From Limnoperna fortunei (Eukaryota > Mollusca > Bivalvia > Mytilida > Modiolidae): 64,000 nucleotides of DNA. The stretch is taken from positions 66,388,433 through 66,452,432 of the forward strand of contig OX104112.1 of assembly GCA_944474755.1 (NCBI GenBank). The letters are read 5' to 3'. The number at the start of each line of letters is the position of its first letter. Positions within the stretch are counted from its first letter, which is position 1. This document shows positions 12,501-24,900 of the stretch, one piece after another. Both the position numbers and the translations under genes were made by a program. Under the pieces are notes generated by a model, which did no database searches, had not been told where the DNA came from, and saw nothing but the letters and a program-made list of their open reading frames with translations.

Positions 12501-15500
12501 TAGTACCTACAGTGTAAGTTGGCAGTAATATCTAAATGATACCTTTTATCTTACCACCAACCACCATCGGTAATATCTTAGTGATACCCACTTGTATCTT
12601 GATACATACCACCAACTACCATCAGTAATATCTTAGTGATACCTACTTGTATCTTGATACATACCACCAAACCACGATCAGTAATATCTTAGTGATACCT
12701 ACTTGTATCTTGATACATACCACCAACTACCATCAGTAATATCTTAGTGATACCTACTTGTATCTTGATACATACCACCAACTACTATCAGTAATATCTT
12801 AGTGATACCACCTTGTATCTTGATACATACCACCAACCACCATCAGTAATATCTTAGTGATACCTACTTGTATCTTGATACATACCACCAACCACCATCA
12901 GTAACATCTTAGTGATACCTACTTGTATCTTGATATATACCACCAACTACTATCAGTAATATCTTAGTGATACCTACTTGTATCTTGATACATACCACCA
13001 ACTACTATCAGTAATATCTTAGTGATACCACCTTGTATCTTGATACATACCACCATCCACCATCAGTAACATCTTAGTGATACCTACTTGTATCTTGATA
13101 TATACCACCAACCACCATCAGTAATATCTTAGTGATACCTACTTGTATCATGAAACATACCACCATCCACCATCAGTAATATCTTAGTGATACCTACTTG
13201 TATCTTGATATATACCACCAACCACCATCAGTAATATCTTAGTGATACCTACTTGTATCATGAAACATACCACCATCCACCATCAGTAATATCTTAGTGA
13301 TACCTACTTGTATCTTGATATATACCACCAACCACCATCAGTAATATCTTAGTGATACCTACTTGTATCATGAAACATACCACCATCCACCATCAGTAAT
13401 ATCTTAGTGATACCTACTTGTATCTTGATATATACCACCAACTACTATCAGTAATATCTTAGTGATACCTACTTGTATCTTGATACATACCACCAACTAC
13501 TATCAGTAATATCTTAGTGATACCACCTTGTATCTTGATACATACCACCATCCACCATCAGTAACATCTTAGTGATACCTACTTGTATCTTGATATATAC
13601 CACCAACCACCATCAGTAATATCTTAGTGATACCTACTTGTATCATGAAACATACCACCATCCACCATCAGTAATATCTTAGTGATACCTACTTGTATCT
13701 TGATATATACCACCAACCACCATCAGTAATATCTTAGTGATACCTACTTGTATCATGAAACATACCACCATCAGTAATATCTTAGTGATACCTTGTATCT
13801 TGATACATACCACCAACCACCATTAGTAATATCTTAGTGATACCTACTTGTATCTTGATACATACCACCATCCACCATTAGTAATATCTTAGTGATACCT
13901 ACTTGTATCTTGATATATACCACCAACCACCATCAGTAATATCTTAGTGATACCTACTTGTATCATGAAACATACCACCATCCACCATCAGTAATATCTT
14001 AGTGATACCTACTTGTATCTTGATATATACCACCAACCACCATCAGTAATATCTTAGTGATACCTACTTGTATCATGAAACATACCACCATCCACCATCA
14101 GTAATATCTTAGTGATACCTTGTATCTTGATACATACCACCAACCACCATTAGTAATATCTTAGTGATACCTACTTGTATCTTGATACATACCACCATCC
14201 ACCATCAGTAATATCTTAGTGATACCTACTTGTATCTTGATACATACCACCAACCACCATCAGTAATATCTTAGTGATACCTACTTGTATCTTGATACAT
14301 ACCACCAACCACCATCAGTAATATCTTAGTGATACCTACTTGTATCTTGATACATACCACCAACTACCATCAGTAATATCCTAGTGATACCTACTTGTGT
14401 CTTGATACATACAACCAACCTCCATCAGTAATATCTTAGTGATACCTACTTGTATCTTGATACATACCACCATCAGGTATCTTGATACATGCCACCAACC
14501 ACCATCAGTTATATCTTAGTGATACCTACTTGTATCATGATACATACCACCAACCACCATCAGTAACATCTTAGTGATACCACCTTGTATCTTGATAAAT
14601 ACCACCAACCACCATCATTAACATCTTAGTGATACCACCTTGTATCTTGATACATACCACCAACCACCATCAGTAATATCTTAGTGATACCTACTTGTAT
14701 CTTGATAAATACCACCAACCACCATCATTAACATCTTAGTGATACCTACCTGTATCTTGATACATACCACCAACCACCATCAGTAATATCTTAGTGATAC
14801 CTACTTGTATCTTGATACATACCACCAACCACCATCATTAACATCTTAGTGATACCTACCTGTATCATGATACATACCACCAACCACCATCAGTAATATC
14901 TTAGTGATACCTACTTGTATCTTGATACATACCACCAACCACCATCAGTAATATCTTAGTGATACCTACTTGTATCTTGATACATACCACCAACCACCAT
15001 CAGTAATATCTTAGTGATACCTACTTGTATCTTGATACATACCACCATCAGGTATTTGATACATACCACCAACCACTATCAGTAATATCTTGGTGATATC
15101 TTCTTGTATTATACTGTCAAAATTTTTTTGTTTTAATTTCAGGATTTGCTTAATATGTTATTATGTAGAAAAAATAAAATCAAATAAATGGGTATTTAAA
15201 TTTAAGCAAAATTCAAAGATGTAAAGAAAATGTGTACTGTCGTCTGAAAACAGAGCAATCTCTAATTAGATCACTTTCTATTAAGATTTTTATTTATTTA
15301 CATTTTTCAAATGGGCATTATTTATTTCACATGAATGTTATTACTGCATTTATAGTGGGAGTCTCAGGATGCTGATGACATAATTCCGGTCTGTTAACCC
15401 TGAACTGGTACAGTCCCTTACAATCTTCATTTCTTTCAGTGAGTTGACTTCATAACAACCAGAAATAATTTATGTTAATTTTTGACAGGAGCACTGTGGT

Positions 15501-15949
15501 GATATCTTTGTCAGTAGGGAGAAGTTTGGTCAATGGAATGATGAACGATGTAGCATGGAGTTGTATTACATGTGTGAGGGATTTCAGAGTGAGTCATTTA
15601 TTTTCCTGTTTAAAATATTTTGTATAGCATATGGTTGCTGCCTCTTGCCTTTGTCCTATTCAAAACAAGTGATTTCCGGGTGATATTTTTAACTACATTT
15701 GCTGTACATCATTAAAAAAAATGGATTTTGACATTCATGTCATGGTTGGTGACTATTGCCCTTGAACTTCAATGTCACATTACTTTATAAATATGTGTCT
15801 GGGTTTTATCTATTTTTTCTTTTAAAGTAGGGTTTTGATATTTGACATGCAGGTAGATCATTTCAGTGTGATGAGTTGCGTATCATGGTTGGCGACCTTA
15901 GATCTTAAGGTCACATTATTATACCCCCACAAACTAGTTTGGGGGGTAT

Positions 15950-15982
<33 letters not shown>

Positions 15983-18900
15983 CACATCCCTTGTAAGCGC
16001 TTCTCCTCCTAAACCGTTTGACAGATTATGATGAAACTTTACATGAAGGAAGTACATCATATGTAAATGTGCATGAAGAATTTTTGTCGCTGTTGGATAT
16101 TATTCAGGGGAGATAATTGGACTTGAAGCGAGCAGGGGTTATCCCTTTGTTAGCTTGCTCACAGTCCACACTTGTAATTTTTGGAATGACGAAATTCCTG
16201 TATGGGCATCTGTTTTTACAATTTTTTAATATCAAACTATGTCAACAGGACCCACAGAGAAAGATACAATCTCACTGATATCTAGTCTGGCATACAAAGT
16301 CCTTAAACTGGGTAATAGTATGGTGAAGTCGGTTTTGCTGACTATTTTGTGTAATCAACTCCTCCTACAGTAACCTAGATCTCTAAAACTTCACAGAAAG
16401 ATTGCACATGTATTGAATTTGTGCACCTGCTAAAAATTTTTTTTTTCATTTTTCCATACTTGGAACTTAGTCATTTGTCTGCAAATTTTACCAAAGAGAG
16501 TGGGGGCCTCGGTGGCCGAGTGGTCAAGGTAGTTCGTTTACTATTGATCACGTGGTCTGTCAACACTGAGATTGCGGGTTCGATTCTCACTGCAGGCACG
16601 GTGTACTCGACTCCAATCTTAATTGACAAGGATTGCCAGTTTTCCTACCGCAGGTCGGGGGTTCTCTCCGGGTACTCCGGCTTCCTCCCCCAATAAAAAC
16701 TGGACGCCATGAAATAGCTGAAAAATTGCTGAAAGTGGCGTTAAAACACCATTCAAACAAACAAACCAAAGAGAGTGTAATAAACTCCTCTTACAGCTTC
16801 CAACCAGTCTACTTGAACCTTCATAGAAAGATTGCAAACATATTGAAGTTGTGTACCTGATCTAATGAAATCGTTCAATGAAATGTTATTTCATTTTTCT
16901 AGACATTGGGACTTTTATTACCAAATATTAAACATAATGTTTCTGTTTGTGTAATCAACTCCCTGTATTTTTTTACACAGACCCACAACCTTCAAAAAAA
17001 TTGATAACTGTTCACTAATTTATTAAGGCACTTCCTTTGCAGCTCTGGCCTTTCAGACTTTTGCATTTTTTAATTTTTATACACGCACTGTTTTATGTGA
17101 AGGAGAACAGGAGTATGAGGAAGACAAAGACATAATAACTGAAGGTTTTCCCTCCTTTTGAAAACATTTTGTAAGAATCAGTCTTTGTCTGTCAGTCCTT
17201 TTGCCCCGGTTTCTTCCTGAAGGCTTTTCTTTTTAAATGTTATTACCTTGATAATGAGAACTTCTAATTCCTTCTATGAGTACTAATGATTCACATGATG
17301 AAGTCAGATATATATTATATTGAAAGTGTCATTAAACCCATTTAAAGAACCTAGCATTTTAAACAGGAGGCCCATTTTACAGATGATTCTACAACTTGTA
17401 ATCAGTCCTTAGTTGTTAGTTGTGTACAACCAGCTATGAACTGGCAAAATTATTTAATTGCCAACATGTCTTACTCTGTTTATAAATTAATAAACACCAA
17501 TACTGTCATGTTTATTTAGAGTTACTATTTTGTACACTGTTATAGTCAAAATACAATGACCTGTAAGGTATTTTATATGTACAGGTCAATCAATTCTTAA
17601 TTCAGACAACAGCTGTTTAGAAAACTTCAATCTATTTTCTTTAAAGCTCTTCTCAGAAATAGCTGGACATTTAAATTGCAGCTACTCATGCATGACTCAG
17701 GTAAATTTCAAACATCTTACTTGAAGATTTGTCATAGGGTACATGTGTTAGAGAACAAAGTTAAAAGTTTTCATTCACCCGAGTCATGCATTATTAGCTG
17801 CAATTTAAATGTCCAATCTCTTATTGAGGAACAGCTTTAAAGAAAACGGTTTGAAGCGTTCTCTACACAGCTGTTATCTGTATTTGGAATCAGTTGACCA
17901 ATAGGTAAAAAATATCTGACAGGTCATTGTATTTTGACTATAAATCAGAGTGTTTAAAAGTACATTTGGTTGTCATGTCTTCATGCCTCTAACATATTCG
18001 AGTTGTCGTCAAAAAGTCAGATTTCAATGAATCTTTCTTTAGTATAAAATGGCATTATATTTTCCTTATTTTGTAATCAAAATGACTTTTAAATTTTCAG
18101 TTGAGTTTGGCAAGTATCGCAGCTTTGGACAGAGTATGTGTTTACTTGATTAAAACTGATCTGCTTCTTGTTTAATTTTGATAACTGCATGATTTCAAAT
18201 GTACATTTCAGATCCATCATTACCAGAAACTCCACCTGGTAGCAGTGACTGCCCCAATGGTTATACACTTTATGATGCTATGTGTTTCAAGTTTTATGAG
18301 ACACCCAGTGATTGGAATACCTCTTTGACTGCCTGTCAGATTGACGGTGGAAGTTTAACATCAATTCACAACTCTATGGTGAAGCTTTTTATCCAATATC
18401 TGACCTACAACAAGACCTCGTTACCTTTTTGGATTGGCCTGTACAGAATGAATCCAGAGGTATTTTTATAGTCATATCATCTGTGTACAATTATATGTAA
18501 ACAGAAGGTTTCTTTACTGATGTTGAAGATTCTTGCTGTGTAGTGCCACATATTTAGGTCTCATTACAACACACAATTTAAATTTGATGGTCATACACAC
18601 CCTGTACAATTCTGTATTAAACACTATAATTAATATTGTCTATAGTATACATTTATTTGAATCTGAGTAACTGACATTACACAAATACAGCTTTTGGATG
18701 AAATACATTATATACATAGGGATTATATACATGTAAGTACGTATTCAAAAAATATCAATTTATTTCTGTGAGCTTACAAGAACAGAAGAAAAGTTAGTCG
18801 CCAGTCTACAAAGTACAAGGTTTTTTTTATTTTGTTTTTAATGAATAAATGCTACTTTCAGCAATTTTTAGCTAACCTGGATCAAAGGTCCAGGTGAGCT

Positions 18901-21900
18901 TTTCTCATCCCTTGTCCTACGTCTGTAGGACACAATCATCCTTTGGGTACCTAGTTTGAAGTTTGCACCCAGGGTGTTGATCAACTGACAAAAATGGCAG
19001 CTGCAACTAAAAATAGAACATATTGGTCAACACAAGTTTTTGGTCTATATCTCAAAAATTTAAGCTTATGAGGAAACCATTACCTCAAATTGATTAAGCT
19101 CTACAAATGTTCCTATAGTCCTTAGTTGTGTATTACTTGCTGTAAGAGTTATTGCTCTTAAATTATGAATTTTGACAAATTTTTCAGTTTTTACAAGATA
19201 ACTTAAAAAGTATAAGAGCTAGATTGGCATTGTTTACAAATTATCCCTAAGCACCAAAATAACTGGGACATGACATGTCTCAGATTTTGCTGATTTTAAT
19301 TTCATAAGTTGCAATTGACCATTGGATCATAAAAATGATGACTGTTTGTTATGATTGACCATGGTTGCCATGGTAACTGAGGCTGTCATTTTTTATCATT
19401 TCTCATACTGCGAAATAGCCTATATTCAATTCCCAATTTGTTATTCAAAAATCAATGCATATTCAATATTATACAATTACTGCACTTGAGCGAGATCAAT
19501 ATGAGGTTTTATGGAGCAGGGTAAAATAATATTGAACGAGGCGAAAGCCGAGTTCAATATTATTCTACCCTGCTCCATAAAACCTCATATTGATCAAGTT
19601 CAAGTGTAGTAATAGTTTTATTACATAATTTATTGAGTCATAAAATGGAATATACACGATTTTTTTTTATTCCCGAAAGTGATTGTCTTTCATAATGTTT
19701 ATTTCTAGAAAATAGATAAAATATCGACATAATCCATGACGAAATGTTTGCAGGGATTATTTCTTGTATACATGTAATATCCCATCCTAGTCCTTGCTGC
19801 TGCATAAAATTTACAAAGATATGAATACAATTCCCGAGGGTCCGTCGTTTTCAAACTAACTGACATCTCTGTTTCACGTAAATATTTCGTAAAAAAAATA
19901 ATTGCTTGATCTATCGATTTGCAAGTGTTTACAGCACCTCTTTTCTTAATGATTTCATTAATTTCCAAGTTAGTAATATCTGCGAATCTTCGCTTATTAG
20001 CACCCGAACTATCCGTATTATGTTCACTTGATGATGTTACCATGTTAACAAACAACAACATAATCCGAACATCAGTCAGAACGATATTTTTGATTGGTTT
20101 AGGGGATTAAAGAAGGATTGGCTATCGTATTTCCGTTAGGGGAAACAGCACATGCTAGGTATTTCCATTCATACATTTCTCACGAGAGTGCAATATGGTT
20201 TTTTATTGAGTAGAATGAGTGTTTTGCAAACCAATATGATAGGAAATGGAAAGTCACGTGAATTGGTTTAGGCCAATAGGAAAAAGGCAAACATATATAT
20301 TATGTAATAAAATGTTTTATTTCCTTAATTCAATAACTCATTGGCAATATTCAAAACAGTTTCAAGACTAAACATAAATGTTTAGTCAGAACAAGGCTAT
20401 CCAATATGTCAAGAAATCATGCATTTTTTCTGGAATTTTTCTACTAAAAAATTACCATTTTTGCCACTTTACTGACTCCATTTTCAGAAAATGCACCAAT
20501 CACAAATACTCATCATGAATATAATTACATAAATTGATGATAAATATTCAAAACTTATAAAAATCTCAATGGGGTAACAAAAGATGTCTATAGAAAACAC
20601 TGTCAAAGATGGTTACCATGGTAACTTGTGAAAAAAAGCCATTTTAGTATTGTTCAGTATTTCCATGAAACTACTGTTTCTCTTAGGAATAAATTTAAAC
20701 ATCCTTAATTATTATTTTTAACAGACATACTATAAACTTAAAATGACATTGAAATCATTTCAGGGTACAGTGTCTCAACGTCAAGGTCAACTAAAAAATG
20801 AACTTTCAAATATGAAAATCTCGAAGCAAAATCAATTTTAAGTGACCTTGAGAACAACACAAGTGACCTTGAAAGTTTTCTAAGGTCATACTATGTTGAA
20901 AAGATCCTTTTAGGTACATATGATGACAACAATTGTTATCTTGGCTCATATTAGAAGTATGGTCATACATGTATTTAAATATCGAAAAATTGCCGTTTTT
21001 GTTTTATTACCATGGTAACCAACTTTAACAGTGTTTTTTAAAGACATTTTTTCTTACCCCATTGAGATTTTTAAAATTTTTGAATATTAATCATCAATCT
21101 ATGTAATTATATTCATGATGATTATTTGTGATTGGTGCATTTTCTGAAAATGGAGTCAGAAAAGTATCAAAAATGGTAATATTTTTTACCAAAAATTAAA
21201 GAGAATAATGCACTATTTCTTTACATGTTCAATAGTCTCAGTCTGATCACACATATACTTAAAGTGTTGTAACTGTTTTGAATATTGTCAATCAGATATT
21301 GAATTAAGCAAATAAAGAAATTCCATTGAATATGAATCGATTTTCCCCTGCAAAATTGGGATTTGAATATTGCCCTTTTCACTGTATTTTAATCGGCCCA
21401 AAATGGCCGCCACCGTTACCATGGCAACTGAAGTCAAATCACAACAAACAATAATTATTTTGTGGTCCAATGGTCAATTTCAACTTATAAAATGAAAATC
21501 AGCTAAATCTGAGACATGTCATGTCTCACCCTATATGGAAATCCTTTGATCTTAATGGAGAATTGGTGGTAAATTGCTAAAATGATCAGAAAGACGATGC
21601 ATGCTTACAAATGACTTAGTTGGTCCAAAATGGTCTTACCACTGCTATGAGTTATTTTACTTAAATGTCAATTTTTTTGTGATTTTTTTTTAGATTTTGC
21701 CCTGTATCGATCCTGAAAACTATAACAGCTAGAGTTAAACATGAATTTCAAAATTGATCAGCAAAACAAGTTCTACAATTCACTTTATTGGTCTGAAATT
21801 GTCAGATCACGTATACAAGTTATTGCCCATAAATGACAATTTTTTATGAAATGTTTACTTTTTGCCCTGCAACATAAAAATAATAACAGCTAAAGTGAAA

Positions 21901-24900
21901 GGAGTTAATGCCCTTTAATCTAACTTGGTAAAGAAATCTTTAGTTTTTACCACAAACAGCTAGAGAGACTGTAAATTGCCACAATCTAAAGATAGATTGA
22001 AATCATTTGTGTTCTAGTATAGCAGTTTCAGGCTCCTAGGTAACTGGCAGCCTCTAGTTCATTTCAACAAGAGAATTTGACAGGGGCCTCGGTGACAGGG
22101 TGGTTCAAGTAGTTTGTCTACTATTGATCACGTGGTCTGTCAAAACTGAGGTTCCAGGTTCAAGTCTCACTGCGGGCAGAGTGCACTCAACTCCAATCTT
22201 AATTGACAAGGATTGCAAGTTTTCCTACAGAAGGTCAGGAGTTTTCTCTGGGTAACCCAACTTCTTCCACTGATAAACAAGATACCATGATATTGCTGAA
22301 AGTGTTGATACCATGATATTGCTAAAAAAATTGCTGTAAGTGGTGTTAAACAATATTAAAACAAACAAAGAAACTATTTGTCCATCAAAACTTAAGAAGA
22401 CTCAATAATCTTATCATACCCAACACAAAAAGATTTAATACCTAGTTTTTACAAAGGTTGGAAGACTGAAGTACCTGCTGAGAACCCAGACCAATCCTAT
22501 CTTTAGTGAAATGAAATTTATATATTAATTTTTAACACCAGTTTGTTTATTCTATTTGAAGGACATTGAATACAAGTGGATAAACAGATGGCCTTTGGTA
22601 TACACTAATTGGAATCCAAACAAATCAAGTCCGACTAAATCTTGTATTGCATCTGATTCTGATTTCTGGACGGATCAAAGTTGTGATGTTAAACTTCCCT
22701 ATGTATGTCAAATTAATAAAAGTAAGTATTAAAATTAGTCAAATATTTTATTAATTGGGGCATAGTATGCATCCTTTTTGAAGTATGAAAATTAAATAAA
22801 TTTGTAAATACACATCATGAATACAGTTTCTAGCAAAGGGACTGATGTTTGTTTGTTTGTTTGAATAATGTTTAATGCTACTTTCAGCAATTTTCCATCT
22901 AAATCATGGTGTCCATTTTATATTGGGGGGAGCCAAAGAAAACCCCTGACTTTCGATATGAAAACTGGCAGTCCTTGTCAATTAAGATTGTGGTAGAGTA
23001 AACCCTGCCCGCAGTGAGACTCAAACCTGGAACCTAGGTGTTGACAGACCACGTGATCAATACTGTGAAAGTTCTTAAATTTGTAATTTTGAAGAAAAAT
23101 TTTTTTGTGGTATTTGGCTGTACTCGTTTAGAGTCGGCACATGAAAGTGTTCATTTAATAAAGATATCGATTTTCACAACCTAATAAAGATGATCAAAAC
23201 ATATTTGTTGTTTAGTTAAATAAACATATGCCAGAAAATTCCTTTATAATTATGTAATTGTCATTAATTAATGTGTTAATGAGCTGTGATTATTTTACTT
23301 CATTAAGCTGTAAAGGTAGGTCTCATTTTTATTATCTTTTCATCTTTAAGCTTTAAAACTATCCAACGAAAATAATTTTTTTTTTAATTTCAATATTTAT
23401 CAATCCTTATTTGATTAGATTAATTTTATGATCTTAACACCTTTTAAAAAACACCTAGCTAGACTTTTAATTGATTTATGGTGATCAAAAGGATTAATTT
23501 TGTTTGAAACTACCCTACGGGTGTTTATATAATGGTAGTGAAGTTTTTATGGCTTCAGTCGGACATGATTATAAATTTGACAGAAAAAATAGATTGATTA
23601 ATTTTTTACTAGTATAAAATTTATTCTATTTTTTTTTATTAGAAAAGAACATGTGAATGTACAAGATACATTATAACACTTCTGTACACATAAAATGAAC
23701 ACTTTACAAAAACATTTTAATAAACCGGAAGGATAACTGACTTGCACAAAAACGTATAAAATCATTTCACCAAATAAACATGACAAAAACTTATCTGAGA
23801 TATTTTTAATGATTGACTTTGATATCCAAGGTATTTTTCTGGTAGATTAATCAAAGATTGGCTGTTCCCATAGCTTGCAACCTATTAAAAATACACTTCA
23901 ATGACATAGAGCATCCATCCACATTTTAAAATGTAGCTCACATCCATAATAACACTACAAAAGAGTTAATATTCGTTGGATTCTTAAATTCGTGGATCAG
24001 CCTACCCACGAAATCCACGAAAATTGGTACCCCACGAATAAAAAGGAATTCACAGTAGTAGACGAACTACCTTAAACCTGGGGCTACCAAGTGTTCAGAC
24101 CATTATAACAGGATAGCCCAGACTGATATAACAGGTTTATCCTTGTATGTGTTTAGACCCTTATAACAGGATAGCCCAGACTGATGTTACATTGGTTTGT
24201 CCTTGTATGTGCTCAGACCATTATAACAGGATAGCCCAGACTGATGTTACACAGGTTTGTCCTTGTATGTGTTCAGACCATTATAACAGGATAGCCCTGA
24301 CAGATCTAACAGGTTTGTCCTAGTATGTGTTTAGACCCTTATAACAGGATAGCCCAGACTGATGTTACATAGGTTTGTCCTTGTATGTGCTCAGACCATT
24401 ATAACACGATAGCCCAGACTGATGTTACACAGGTTTGTCCTTGTATGTGTTCAGACCATTATAACAGGATAGCCCTGACAGATCTAACAGGTTTGTCCTT
24501 GTATGTGTTTGGACCATTGTAACAGGATAGTCCAGACTGCAATGAAACAGGTTTGTCCTTGAATGTGTTCAGACCATAATAACTGCGTAGCCCAGACTGA
24601 TGTAACAGATTTGTCCTTATATGTGTTTGGACCATTATAGCAGAAAAGCCCAGACTGGTGTAATAGGTTTGTCCTTGTATGTGTTCAGACCATTATAACA
24701 GAAAAGCCCAGACTGGTGTAACAGGTTTGTCCTTATATGTGTTTGGACCATTATAGCAGAAAAGCCCAGACTGGTGTAACAGGTTTGTCCTTGTTTGTGT
24801 TCAGACCCTTATAACAGGATAACCCAGACTGCTGTTACAGGTTTGTCCTTGTATATGTTCAGACCAATATAACAGGATAGCCCTTATTGATGTAACAGGT

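Larger units (their letters stand above)
19267..21527. mobile_element. Large foldback element, left arm interrupted by a later insertion
   Basis: GACATGACATGTCTCAG at 19267 is mirrored by CTGAGACATGTCATGTCTC ending at 21527. The inner ends pair around the palindrome TTACCATGGTAAC (about 20,612-20,625 and 21,006-21,018), leaving a loop of about 380 bases. The arms match through 'ATGGAGTCAGTAAAGT'/'ACTTTACTGACTCCAT'-like segments with moderate divergence. The left arm is longer because an 845-bp block (about 19,468-20,312) sits inside it. Confidence 0.8.

Noticed and set aside
16503..16764. Possible tRNA gene (A box and B box present)
   Set aside because: The boxes belong to a SINE head: the same sequence recurs with a shared non-tRNA body, tail and target duplication, and a proper cloverleaf is not kept.
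16421..16860. Overlapping short frames on both strands around 16.4-16.9 kb
   Set aside because: All are produced by the SINE and its flanking dispersed repeat.
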